From an uncultured Bacteroidales bacterium (GTDB lineage Bacteria; Bacteroidota; Bacteroidia; Bacteroidales; P3): a DNA stretch of 33,554 bases. The stretch is from NCBI GenBank assembly GCA_949291555.1, contig CASEWE010000017.1, positions 1 through 33,554 on the forward strand. Direction: 5' to 3'. The notes under the pieces were generated by a model. It saw only the letters and a program-made list of their open reading frames with translations. It was not told the DNA's origin and made no database searches. Positions 17,023 through 24,772 of this stretch are shown here, in pieces (positions within the stretch are counted from its first letter, which is position 1; each line of letters opens with the position of its first letter). The translations under genes and the position numbers were made by a program.

Positions 17023-17928
17023 TCACCTCTTCAGCAAATCCATCCGGCGCAAAGTGCTCACCGGAACGGAAATCTCCATAAGGCCCTTGCTATAGGGCGC
17101 TATCTGGTAAGGATTGTAAAGGAAATGCACCTGGCCGCCTTCAAAATAAAAATCCTCGCTCACGAAAAACCGGTCAAGGAAATAAGATTTCCCGGACAAC
17201 TGAGCCGTATCCGAAACCCCCTCCTGGTCCATCAAGGCCTCCAACAGGACAGGAAGCAAGCGTTCTTCGGCATTTTCCCCGAAGACATCCGCCAAACCCA
17301 GCAAGCCCCCGGGTCCGAAATTGAGGCAATGCGCTTCTTTCTGCGGATGAGCGCCCCCCGTGAAACGGGTATCGTCGATCCGGTAAGTCCAGAAATAAAC
17401 GCCCGTATCGATAATCCGGCCTTCGATCCGGTAAAAATAATCGAGGCTCGAGGAATGCGGGAACTCCGCATATACCGCCCCGGCCCCTTTCCGGTAGGTT
17501 TCGGCCGTTTTATCCCGGAAAGCAGCCGCATCCGACAGGAAAGCCCTTCCTTCCGTCTCGCCCAGCCCGAAAGCGATCCGGGAAATGGCGGCGTTCATCC
17601 CGGCAAAAGAAGGCCTGTCCGGACCTTTTCCCGTGCGCTGGCATTCGTCCGGAAAGAAATCCATCGATACCGACAAGCGGCACGAAGCTCCTCCTGGCTC
17701 CGAAAGCCAGATCCGCTCTTGCAACGCCAAACGGCAGAAGGAGGTTTCCGCATCCGGCTCCGGCACGGGTCCCGGCTCCGGTTCGACAGAGAAAAGCGGC
17801 TGAACCGATGCCAACAGGAACATGGCGCCAAGCCCTCCCTTCCGCAATGAATCGAACCATTCCGCCGTTTTCCAAAACAGACTCCCGGTTCCAAAAAGAA
17901 TCCCGGTTCTCACTCCCGTCCTCTTCAT
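17023..17928 (-). CDS. DUF3298 (RsiV-like) domain protein
   Basis: 301 residues. The C-terminal half shows DUF3298 features: FYRIEGRIIDTGVYFWTYRI, the FTGGAHPQ turn, LNFGPGGLLGLADVF, and the closing FLYNPYQIAPYSKGLMEISV, the family's best conserved segment; the middle matches the accompanying DUF4163-like region. In Bacillus RsiV this fold binds lysozyme, but in Bacteroidota its role is unknown. A hydrophobic stretch near residues 32-46 (GGLGAMFLLASVQPLF) suggests membrane anchoring or export; a second in-frame ATG at 17823 directly before it would give a tidier signal peptide, so the start is uncertain. Proline-rich spacer EPEPGPVPEPD follows the hydrophobic part. No sigma factor gene is adjacent. 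Confidence 0.78.
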   Translation of the reverse strand: MKRTGVRTGILFGTGSLFWKTAEWFDSLRKGGLGAMFLLASVQPLFSVEPEPGPVPEPDAETSFCRLALQERIWLSEPGGASCRLSVSMDFFPDECQRTGKGPDRPSFAGMNAAISRIAFGLGETEGRAFLSDAAAFRDKTAETYRKGAGAVYAEFPHSSSLDYFYRIEGRIIDTGVYFWTYRIDDTRFTGGAHPQKEAHCLNFGPGGLLGLADVFGENAEERLLPVLLEALMDQEGVSDTAQLSGKSYFLDRFFVSEDFYFEGGQVHFLYNPYQIAPYSKGLMEISVPVSTLRRMDLLKR

Positions 17929-18251
17929 TTGCAACAACTTTTATGAATCCATTACACCTTAATCAATTGCACCAATGAATCGCAGGCCCCGCATTCGAAT
18001 TCCAACAAGCGGCCCATATCCGCTGCAATTCCTTCCCGCCTTGAAGATTTTCAATGCGGCAAATCACCCGTCCCGTTTATTTCCAATGAGCCGATAAAAC
18101 ATGCCGCCTCCATCCATTCGAATTCCCCGTCCCCGCCTTGCCTTGGCCGCAAAGGTACGAAACATCATGCGATGCGCCTCCTTGGCATCTTGGCATCCCG
18201 GCACCCGTTCCCCCCGCCTGTTCCCGCGCAAACGTAATCCAGGCAGCCTCG
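17929..18251. other. Gap with a candidate minus-strand -7 box
   Basis: TACCTTTG on the minus strand (18157-18150) exactly fits TAnnTTTG and faces the DUF3298 gene about 220 bases away; no good TTTG is seen at 19-21 bases upstream. No gene seen in the gap. Confidence 0.4.
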
Positions 18252-18830
18252 TCAGACAGCATCGGCGGAGGAAACGCCCTCCCAGACCTTCCGGTAATAA
18301 CTTGCCTTCCATTCCAGGGAGCGCGGGTAAGCGCGGGAAGTGGAGGGCATCCGCCAAACCGCTATCCTGCGGCCCTCGAACTCCGTTTGGCAGCAACCGC
18401 CCACCTCCAAGGCGGGAAACCCCATTTGTTCCTGCAAGGCTTCGGTCGCTTTCTTTCCCGTTGCCACCACCGAACGGCAGTCCGGCAAGCGGGCCAGCAG
18501 TTTTCCCACATCGACCGGGCGGACAACTTCCAGAAAAGCATCCGAAGCATTGCCTCTCAAGCGGACAACCGCTTCGGCCGTATCATGCAAAGCGATCCCC
18601 TTCTCCCGGCAAAACGCTTCGATCTTTTCCCGATCGAACTTCTTCTTCCCGGGGCAAGCAAAATAATCCTTGTTTCCCCGGTACAAAAGCCCCCAGACCC
18701 GCCACATGTCGTTGTTCCAATTCGGGTAAAAGAAATCCATCGACCACCGGGACGCCCGCGGCGGGAAACTCCCCAGCAGCAAAAGCCGGGCTCCTTCCGG
18801 CAGGAAAGGCTGCCAAGGGTGGCATTCCAC
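18252..18830 (-). CDS. Uracil-DNA glycosylase superfamily protein
   Basis: 192 residues of the UDG superfamily, in a subgroup common in Bacteroidota and usually annotated only as uracil-DNA glycosylase family protein. Motif 1 is LLLGSFPPRASRWSMDFFYP (GSFPP, with an aromatic FFYPN run), followed by NNDMWRVWGLLY, ALHDTAEAVVRLRGNASD in the middle and the C-terminal WRMPSTSRAYP, equivalent to the HPS-type loop. Likely role is removal of a deaminated base in DNA, substrate not determined. The start is taken as GTG 18830, because an in-frame stop lies 21 bases upstream and the next Met would remove motif 1. A different UDG-superfamily member is at 2741-3232. Divergent from the pyrophosphatase gene. 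Confidence 0.82.
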   Translation of the reverse strand: MECHPWQPFLPEGARLLLLGSFPPRASRWSMDFFYPNWNNDMWRVWGLLYRGNKDYFACPGKKKFDREKIEAFCREKGIALHDTAEAVVRLRGNASDAFLEVVRPVDVGKLLARLPDCRSVVATGKKATEALQEQMGFPALEVGGCCQTEFEGRRIAVWRMPSTSRAYPRSLEWKASYYRKVWEGVSSADAV

Positions 18831-19303
18831 CTCTCGGGAAACAAGCGGGACTCACGTATCTTCCGTGCATCCAAGACACTCCCTTTCCTCGCGAGGCGAA
18901 CGCCCGGGGCCCTCCTTGCCCGGCCCGCCCGCCTTGCCATGACCGCGCCCGCCGGCAAACCCGGCCCTGCACGCCCGCCCGTCTTTTCCTGTACCAACCA
19001 TCTTGCAAAAGTTTTTGCCCGCTGCAAAGCCCGCGCTTATGCAAGCAAGCCCGCCTCCAAACCGGCCAAAGTTCGGAAAACCGCCCGAAACAGCAAACAG
19101 GAAGCCGGCCGGTGGCAAAAAAAAACGATGGCAAAAAAACAACCGGCAGGGCATGGCCGGCTCACGAAAAAGCCTTCAAAAAAACTGTTTCCCTTGACAA
19201 AGGAGCAAGCGGTTCCACACGCCATGCCGAAGAATTTCTTAATTTAGCTTCTCGTTTAAAACCGAAAAGGAGACCGGATCTCCTGCCCGCAAGCCAGCAT
19301 TCC
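18831..19303. other. Long GC-rich gap between divergent genes
   Basis: Separates the glycosylase from the pyrophosphatase. The frame of the pyrophosphatase remains open upstream across this gap, but the predicted residues are Pro/Arg/Lys-rich low-complexity and do not look coding. TAATTTAG at 19240-19247 is a near match to the -7 box, about 60 bases before ATG 19304, without a clear -33 element. Confidence 0.4.
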
Positions 19304-20953
19304 ATGAAAAGAGAACGTCCCGTTTACGCCATCGGCCACCGCAACCCCGACACGGATTCCATCTGCGCGGCTATCTGCTATGCTCACCTGAAGACCGAAT
19401 TAGGCATGAACGTCCTAGCAGCCAGGGCCGGAAAAATCAATAAAGAAACCCGGTTCGCCCTGAATTACTTCCACATGCAGGAACCGCTCCTGCTCACCGA
19501 TGTCTATCCCCGGGTCGAAGACGTGCTCATCGATTGGACCCTGACCATCAACCAGAAGCAGAACCTCCGGGAATTAGCCGCCATCATGCGGAAAGACGGC
19601 GTAAAATCCATTCCCGTGGTCAATGACGACAACGACCTGACCGGAATCGTCTCGGTGAGCGACGTGGCCAAGCGTTATTTCGAGGACTTGGGCATGCAAA
19701 GCTTCTCCGACACGCATATAGCCTTGGGCGACATACAGTCGGTCATCGATGCCCGGCCCGTAGTGGAAAGCGAAGGGAATCCCATCGTCTGCGGCGAAGT
19801 CCGGATTGCCGCCGGCAGCATACAGACCGTCCGCGACAATGTGAAAGCCGGGGACGTGGTCCTGGTGGGCGACCGCATACCCGACATCATGCTCGCCTGC
19901 ATCCGCAACGAGATAGCCTGCCTTATCGTGACCGGCAACGGGGATATCCATTCGCGCGTGATCGAAACCGCCCGGGAACATAAAGTGACCGTACTGTCTT
20001 GCCCGCACGACACGTACACTTGCGCCCGGCTCATCAACCAATGCGTCCCTATTTCCCGCATCATGCAGACCGATGTGATCGGGTTCAAGCCCACCGAACT
20101 CCTGCTCGACATCAAAGCCCGGATGGAAAAGCACAAGCACCGCTACTACCCGGTTGTCGAGAACGGCAAGCTCATCGGCATGGTGAGCAGCGAAAAAGCC
20201 ATGGTCCCCGAGAAGACAAAACTCATCCTGGTCGACCACAACGAACGAAGCCAAGCCGTGGAAGGGGTCGAAAAAGCGCAGATCATAGAAATCATCGACC
20301 ACCACCGCTTGGGCGGCATCCAGACCGACGAACCCATCTACACCCGCCAAGACCCGGTAGGCTGCACTTGCACCATCATTGCCGACATGCACATACACCG
20401 GCAGGTAGCCATCCCTCCGCAAATAGCCGGCCTCATGCTCTCGGCCATCATTTCCGACACCGTCCTTTTCAAGTCGCCCACCTGCACGCCGCACGACAAG
20501 GAAATGGCGCATTACCTTGCCAAGATAGCCGGTGTCGACATTGAAACCTACGGGATGGAACTCCTCAAAGCCGGTTCGGACATAAGCAACATGAGCCCGG
20601 ACGAAATCGTGAAAAACGACATGAAGGAATTCCTCATCGGGCATTACCGGTTCAGCATCAGCCAATGCTCCGTCTTGGACAAAACCCAGCTGGCCCAACG
20701 CAAGGACGAGATCCTGCAAGAACTTGAGAACATGCGCGCCCGGGAAGGGTTCGATGTTTCCATTGTCATGATAACCAATGTACTGGAAGAGTATTCCACC
20801 TTGCTTTTCTCGGGCGAGCCCAAAAGCCTCATCGAAGAAGCGTTCAAAGAAGACACCGCCCGCAACCTCATCACCCTTCCCGGCGTGATGTCGCGGAAGA
20901 AACAAGTGGTTCCCCCGCTTTCCGAAGCGGCCAAAATCTTAGGGGCCAACTAA
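19304..20953 (+). CDS. Family II Mn-dependent inorganic pyrophosphatase with CBS-DRTGG-CBS insert
   Basis: Hydrolyses pyrophosphate to phosphate in the cytoplasm, pulling biosynthesis forward. 549 residues, the length of CBS-PPases. The DHH-family catalytic core has metal motif GHRNPDTDS (residues 11-19), DHNER (311-315) and IDHHRLGG (331-338); the DHHA2 part near the C-terminus ends with SRKKQVVPPL, the substrate-binding signature. Between 66 and about 305 lie CBS1 (IMRKDGVKSIPVVNDDNDLT), a DRTGG domain (about 140-250) and CBS2 (KHRYYPVVENGKLIGMVSSE). Members with this insert are controlled by adenine nucleotides and diadenosine polyphosphates. The gene ends convergently with tatC, overlapping by four bases. 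ATG 19304 matches the family start. Confidence 0.96.
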   Translation: MKRERPVYAIGHRNPDTDSICAAICYAHLKTELGMNVLAARAGKINKETRFALNYFHMQEPLLLTDVYPRVEDVLIDWTLTINQKQNLRELAAIMRKDGVKSIPVVNDDNDLTGIVSVSDVAKRYFEDLGMQSFSDTHIALGDIQSVIDARPVVESEGNPIVCGEVRIAAGSIQTVRDNVKAGDVVLVGDRIPDIMLACIRNEIACLIVTGNGDIHSRVIETAREHKVTVLSCPHDTYTCARLINQCVPISRIMQTDVIGFKPTELLLDIKARMEKHKHRYYPVVENGKLIGMVSSEKAMVPEKTKLILVDHNERSQAVEGVEKAQIIEIIDHHRLGGIQTDEPIYTRQDPVGCTCTIIADMHIHRQVAIPPQIAGLMLSAIISDTVLFKSPTCTPHDKEMAHYLAKIAGVDIETYGMELLKAGSDISNMSPDEIVKNDMKEFLIGHYRFSISQCSVLDKTQLAQRKDEILQELENMRAREGFDVSIVMITNVLEEYSTLLFSGEPKSLIEEAFKEDTARNLITLPGVMSRKKQVVPPLSEAAKILGAN

Positions 20954-21780
20954 ACGCCCTGCGCCTCCTCGCCGCGCTGCAGGCGAAAAGGCCTTGTCCG
21001 GCATGCCACGATGATGCCCAGTTCGTACAAGAGCCACATCGGCAACGAAACCAGCATCAGGGTAAAGACATCGGACGTAGGCGTTATCACGGCGGCCACC
21101 ACCAGGATAGCCACCACGGCGTATCGCCGGTATTTCTTCAAGACGCCCCCGTTCAAAAGCCCCATCTTGGCAAAAAGCCACGCCAGCACCGGTATCTCGA
21201 ACACGCAGCCCAGCATCAGGCTTAAGACCAGGAATGTATTCATGTACGATTGCAACGAAATAAGGTTTGCTACCGAACCATCCACCTGGTATGTGCCTAA
21301 AAAACGGAAAGCCAAAGGGAAAACCAGAAAATAACTCAGCAAGACCCCCAGGACGAACATCAGATAACCCAAACCCACCAAACGGACGGCATAGCGGCGT
21401 TCCTGGGCGTACAGAGCCGGGGAGACGAAGCGGAAAAGGCAATAAAGCACGTAAGGGAACGCGCAAAAAAAGCCGAAGCCGAAAGCCGCTTTCATGTGGA
21501 TCATGAATTGCTGGGTCAAACCCGTGCCGATCAGATCCACTTGGAAGCGAACCGGACCGGCATCCGGCGAAAAAAGACGGCCCGCCCGTTCCAAAAGCCT
21601 GTAAGTGACAAAAGAATCCCGACCGGGAGCAAGAAGAATATCGAACAACCACGCTTTCAAGCAGAAAGCCGCAATCCCAAAAGCCAAGCAGACCAAGACG
21701 ATCCGCAGGATATATGCGCGAAGCACTTCCAAATGATCCCAAAAAGACATTTTCCTCGCCTGCTCCGCGCCGCTCTCCAT
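20950..21780 (-). CDS. tatC: Twin-arginine translocase subunit TatC
   Basis: Integral membrane receptor that binds twin-arginine signal peptides and, with TatA, exports folded proteins. 276 residues with six predicted helices. Family hallmarks: N-terminal MSFWDHLEVLR (Glu/Leu-Arg signal recognition site on the cytoplasmic face), then FRFVSPALYAQERR with the conserved Pro and Glu after helix 2, and PTSDVFTLMLVSLPMWLLYE near the end. An alternative start at 21750 (MSFWDH) has GAGG nearby. It is the last gene of the minus-strand operon, 12 bases after tatA; its TAG stop overlaps the TAA of the convergent pyrophosphatase gene. Confidence 0.96.
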   Translation of the reverse strand: MESGAEQARKMSFWDHLEVLRAYILRIVLVCLAFGIAAFCLKAWLFDILLAPGRDSFVTYRLLERAGRLFSPDAGPVRFQVDLIGTGLTQQFMIHMKAAFGFGFFCAFPYVLYCLFRFVSPALYAQERRYAVRLVGLGYLMFVLGVLLSYFLVFPLAFRFLGTYQVDGSVANLISLQSYMNTFLVLSLMLGCVFEIPVLAWLFAKMGLLNGGVLKKYRRYAVVAILVVAAVITPTSDVFTLMLVSLPMWLLYELGIIVACRTRPFRLQRGEEAQGV

Positions 21781-21792
21781 AAACGCTACCGC

Positions 21793-22044
21793 CTATTTCT
21801 TTTGGGAACCGGCCGAAAGGTCCCCTTTCCCTGCTGCGTCTTTTCCGGAAGAATCCTTCCCGGAAAGCGATTCTTCATCCATCTCGGAATCAAGGCCCTT
21901 CACGCCTTCCTTGAAACTGCGCACGCCTTTCCCCATGCTTTTCATCAGTTCGGGAATCCTCCGCGCCCCGAAAAAAAGCAAAACAACCACGATTATCGCG
22001 ATCAGTTCGGGAAGCCCCAAGCCTCCTAACAAAAGCATTTCCAT
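21793..22044 (-). CDS. tatA: Twin-arginine translocase subunit TatA
   Basis: 83-residue pore-forming Tat component. Short N-terminus, single membrane helix LPELIAIIVVVLLFFGARRI (about residues 11-30) with the characteristic FFGARRIPEL hinge, then amphipathic helix MKSMGKGVRSFKEGVKGL and a polar, acidic/Gly-Ser tail. The start is ATG 22044, just after the upstream stop at 22046-22048; an in-frame ATG two codons later is possible. There is no separate TatB-type gene, as usual for minimal TatAC systems in which one TatA serves both roles. It precedes tatC in the same operon as two proteins bearing twin-arginine motifs. Confidence 0.95.
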   Translation of the reverse strand: MEMLLLGGLGLPELIAIIVVVLLFFGARRIPELMKSMGKGVRSFKEGVKGLDSEMDEESLSGKDSSGKDAAGKGDLSAGSQKK

Positions 22045-22045
22045 C

Positions 22046-22585
22046 TTATTTCTTGTTAAACTGCCCGGACAACAGGCCCAACAGGACATATCCGGCCAAA
22101 ATCTGGAAGGCCATTCCGGGAACGCCCAAGCGGAAATCCTGCAAAGCCGCATCGAGGCTTCCGGAAAAAGCCCATTCGAAAAGCCCTCCCGAAATCTGGT
22201 AAGCCAAAACCACCAGCAGCAATACCGGTACCGTCACCTTCCTATAACGCTTAGCCGCAAAAGCCGCCGCAAAAGCCAACAGGGACGACTTGACCAGGAT
22301 AACCGGAAGCAAAGCCGGATCCGGCATGCCGAACAGCAACGAATTTGCCACCGGAGAAGCCGCCGCCACAAGAAGCCCCACCTTCCAGCCGAATTGGTAA
22401 GCCCCTATCAACGTGAAAAAATAAATCGGCAGCCAGATCATGCCGCCCTGCGGCATCAAGTGGCAAAGCTGCGGCAAAACCACGTTCCCTGCCACGAAGA
22501 GGAATGCCAGCAGGTAAGTTTTCACCTGCGTGAAATCGAGCGAGTAAAACCGGGCCGAAGCCTCCTGCGCATTTGTTCCTTTCAT
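22046..22585 (-). CDS. Integral membrane protein, ECF transporter S component-like
   Basis: 179 residues, five to six hydrophobic helices (for example KTYLLAFLFVAGNVVLPQL and IWLPIYFFTLIGAYQFGWKV). Size, helix count and short polar N-terminus resemble substrate-binding S components of energy-coupling-factor vitamin transporters; no substrate motif such as that of BioY or ThiT is evident and no EcfA or EcfT genes are nearby. ATG 22585 is preferred over a TTG at 22630 because of AAAAGGG just upstream. Its stop is one base from the tatA start, so it is translationally linked to tatAC; the whole set from 26263 to 20950 appears to be one operon. Function here unknown. Confidence 0.7.
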   Translation of the reverse strand: MKGTNAQEASARFYSLDFTQVKTYLLAFLFVAGNVVLPQLCHLMPQGGMIWLPIYFFTLIGAYQFGWKVGLLVAAASPVANSLLFGMPDPALLPVILVKSSLLAFAAAFAAKRYRKVTVPVLLLVVLAYQISGGLFEWAFSGSLDAALQDFRLGVPGMAFQILAGYVLLGLLSGQFNKK

Positions 22586-22764
22586 TTTCCCTTTTATTTT
22601 CCCTGCCGCCTTGCGGGCAAGCCCGAACAAAACGGCTCAAAATTAAACAAAATTCAATTTCCCGGCCTGCCTTGTCCCCGCAAAGCGCCCTGCCGCCGGG
22701 CCGGAGGGCCGGACGGAGAGGGCCTTCTCTCCCTCCCCGAATTGCAGGCCGGCCGGCTTGCAGC

Positions 22765-22854
22765 CAACGCCACGGTTCGTTTTCCAGCCAAGAAAGGCCG
22801 TTGAGGAACTTCCCGGACATTGGCCCCCGTCAACGTCACGGTTCGTTTTCCAGC
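22765..22854. repeat. 66-bp period direct repeat beside DUF1893 stop
   Basis: A 24-base block occurs at 22765-22788 and again at 22831-22854 with one mismatch (core CACGGTTCGTTTTCCAGC in both; CAACGCC against CAACGTC at the left end). The second copy covers the minus-strand stop and last codons of the DUF1893 gene. In reverse complement it shares GCCTTTC...GCTGGAAA...CG...CCG with the 67-bp repeat at 15116-15285, so the two may belong to one repeat family. Confidence 0.65.
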
Positions 22855-23336
22855 GCCTTTCCCGAAACTTTTTCCAGCCGCTTTTCCGAACCCCTTCCCG
22901 GTTCCGCTTTTGCCATCGTCTCCAAAAAGGAACGGATAACCGGCAGGCAACTCCGGGCATCGGGCGCATGGTCGCATAATTTTTCCAAAGGGCACCAGTC
23001 CGTCCCCTTGCGGTTGATGATATGAGGAACTTCCGCATCGGCCGTGTAACGGATCCCGTTCGACCGCAGCAATGCAGCAGCCGGACGGCTCAAAACCCGG
23101 GCATGCAGTTCTTCCACCCGCCCAAGGGCCAGCAATGCGGCGGCGGCTTTCCCTACAACCTTGTCGGCCACGAACGCGCCCCGGAGCCGTTCCGGGCTTT
23201 CTTCATAGCAAGCATGCAAATCGGCCACGCCGCGCCGCCACCCTGCATGTATCCCGTCCGAGGAGGCAATGACGCAAGAGCAGCCAAGCTCTTCCAGCAA
23301 ACGCAAGCATTCCCGCTTGTTTTCTTCCTTTATCAT
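22836..23336 (-). CDS. DUF1893 family protein
   Basis: 166 residues, of which about 1-145 form a DUF1893 domain: LEELGCSCVIASSDGIHAGW, the GVADLHACYEES segment, the signature GAFVADKVVGKAAAALLALG, then ELHARVLSRPAAALLRSNGI and VPHIINRKGTDWCPLEKLC. A structure of a Thermotoga homologue shows a deaminase-like fold, but no activity is established. Here CPLEKLC and further cysteines could bind metal; that is speculation. The tail (EKVSGKALENEP) comes partly from the 66-bp repeat. Start ATG 23336 is 17 bases downstream of the aldo/keto reductase stop, so the two are co-transcribed. The family often lies beside ferredoxin-type reductases in anaerobes. Confidence 0.85.
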   Translation of the reverse strand: MIKEENKRECLRLLEELGCSCVIASSDGIHAGWRRGVADLHACYEESPERLRGAFVADKVVGKAAAALLALGRVEELHARVLSRPAAALLRSNGIRYTADAEVPHIINRKGTDWCPLEKLCDHAPDARSCLPVIRSFLETMAKAEPGRGSEKRLEKVSGKALENEP

Positions 23337-23353
23337 TTCCGAAACGGTAAAAT

Positions 23354-24709
23354 TCAGAACGGCCGTCCCTGCTTGAGATCCTCCACGAACCTGTCGATCC
23401 GGTGCATCTGCGCAGGAATGTCGATGGTCTGCGGGCAATGCTCCACGCATTGGTTGCAACCGATGCAATGGCTGGCCTGCCGCAAACGGGGCACGCTCCG
23501 GTCGTACCCCACCAAAAAGGCCCGACGGGCTTTTTCATAACCGGGAGACTTCGAGCTCCCGGGCACATTCCCCTCGTTCACGCAACGATTGTAATGCGTG
23601 AATATCCCGGGAATATCCAAACCGTAAGGACAAGGCATGCAATACTGGCAAGCCGTGCAGGGTATGGAAGAAAGCTTCATCATGGTATCGGCCGTCTGGT
23701 ACAAGAGAGCGAACTCTTCTTCTGTCAACGGATCCAGGGGGGAATACGTTTTCACGTTGTCCTGCAAATGCTCCATGTACGTCATGCCGCTCAAGACCGT
23801 CAGGACCTTTGGAAAGCTTCCCGCGTAACGGAAAGCCCAAGAAGCAATGCTGTCTTTTGGCCGGGCCTGTTTCAATTTAGCGGCCAAATGCTGCGGCAAG
23901 GAAGCCAGCCTGCCGCCCAAGAGAGGTTCCATCACCACCACCGGTATATCCCGTTTCGCCAGTTCCCCGTAGAGGTACTCCGCCGGCGTGTTCATGCCCG
24001 AGGCGTATTTCCAATCCACGTAATTGAGCTGTATCTGGACGAAATCCCAATGCACCTCGTCGTGGCGGGAAAGCAAATGATCGTAGACTTTTATATCGCC
24101 GTGGAAAGAAAAGCCCAAGTTGCGGATCCGGCCGGAGCGGCGTTCCTCCAAAAGGAAATCCAGCATGCCGTTTTCATAGTACCGGTTCTCGAAGTTGGCC
24201 ATGCCGCCGTTTCCCACCGTATGCAGCAAGTAATAATCGATATAATCCACGCCCATCAGCTCGAAAGACTTGCGGTACATGGCAATCGAGCCTTCCCTCG
24301 AACGGATTTCGGGGCTGCTGTCCATGTTCGAAGCCTTCGTGGCAATGAAATAGCTTTCACGCGGATGGCGGGAAAGAGCTATTCCCGTGGCTTTTTCGGA
24401 GGTACCGCGCACGTACCGGGGCGATGTGTCGAAATAATTAACCCCGTGCGCAAGGGCGTAATCCACCAACGCATTCACCCGTTCCTGATCGATCTCCTCC
24501 CCGTCCGCGCCCTGGCGCATCGGCCATCGCATGCAGCCGTAACCCAGCAAAGAGACCTTGTCGCCTGTATTCGGATTGACCCGGTAGGTCATGCCTTCCC
24601 CCGAACCGCTTTCTCCCATCTTCCTTTTCCCCGGAGCGCAGCCCGAGACAGCGGCCGCGGCAAGGGCCGCTCCGCCTCCCAGGACTTTGAGAAAATCCCG
24701 CCGATCCAT
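23354..24709 (-). CDS. Tat-exported lipoprotein aldo/keto reductase with two 4Fe-4S motifs
   Basis: 451 residues. Begins MDRRDFLKVLGGGAALAAAA: twin-arginine motif at R3-R4 plus lipobox VSGC (Cys24), so export folded through Tat and lipid anchoring are predicted. Residues 40-325 are an aldo/keto reductase barrel; the usual tetrad is visible as D94 and Y99 (FDTSPRY), K125 (IATKAS) and H163 (YLLHTVG). The C-terminal part carries two ferredoxin-like motifs, CTACQYCMPCPYG (351-363) and CIGCNQCVEHCPQ (415-426). Such fusions are widespread in anaerobes, and electrons could come from an Fe-S partner instead of NADPH. ATG 24709 is preferred over ATG 24751 because GAGGAGG lies 8 bases upstream and gives a clean Tat signal. 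The upstream gene encodes a membrane polyferredoxin and tatAC follows downstream. Confidence 0.92.
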   Translation of the reverse strand: MDRRDFLKVLGGGAALAAAAVSGCAPGKRKMGESGSGEGMTYRVNPNTGDKVSLLGYGCMRWPMRQGADGEEIDQERVNALVDYALAHGVNYFDTSPRYVRGTSEKATGIALSRHPRESYFIATKASNMDSSPEIRSREGSIAMYRKSFELMGVDYIDYYLLHTVGNGGMANFENRYYENGMLDFLLEERRSGRIRNLGFSFHGDIKVYDHLLSRHDEVHWDFVQIQLNYVDWKYASGMNTPAEYLYGELAKRDIPVVVMEPLLGGRLASLPQHLAAKLKQARPKDSIASWAFRYAGSFPKVLTVLSGMTYMEHLQDNVKTYSPLDPLTEEEFALLYQTADTMMKLSSIPCTACQYCMPCPYGLDIPGIFTHYNRCVNEGNVPGSSKSPGYEKARRAFLVGYDRSVPRLRQASHCIGCNQCVEHCPQTIDIPAQMHRIDRFVEDLKQGRPF

Positions 24710-24772
24710 GCCGTTTCCCTCCTCGCCCTTTTTGCTTCTTGCTTCTTTCATGTCTGAGGTTTTTAGATCCCG

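Noticed and set aside
18101..19303. In-frame upstream extension of the pyrophosphatase of about 400 codons
   Set aside because: The extension overlaps the opposite-strand glycosylase and is low-complexity Pro/Arg/Lys; family proteins start at the Met encoded at 19304.
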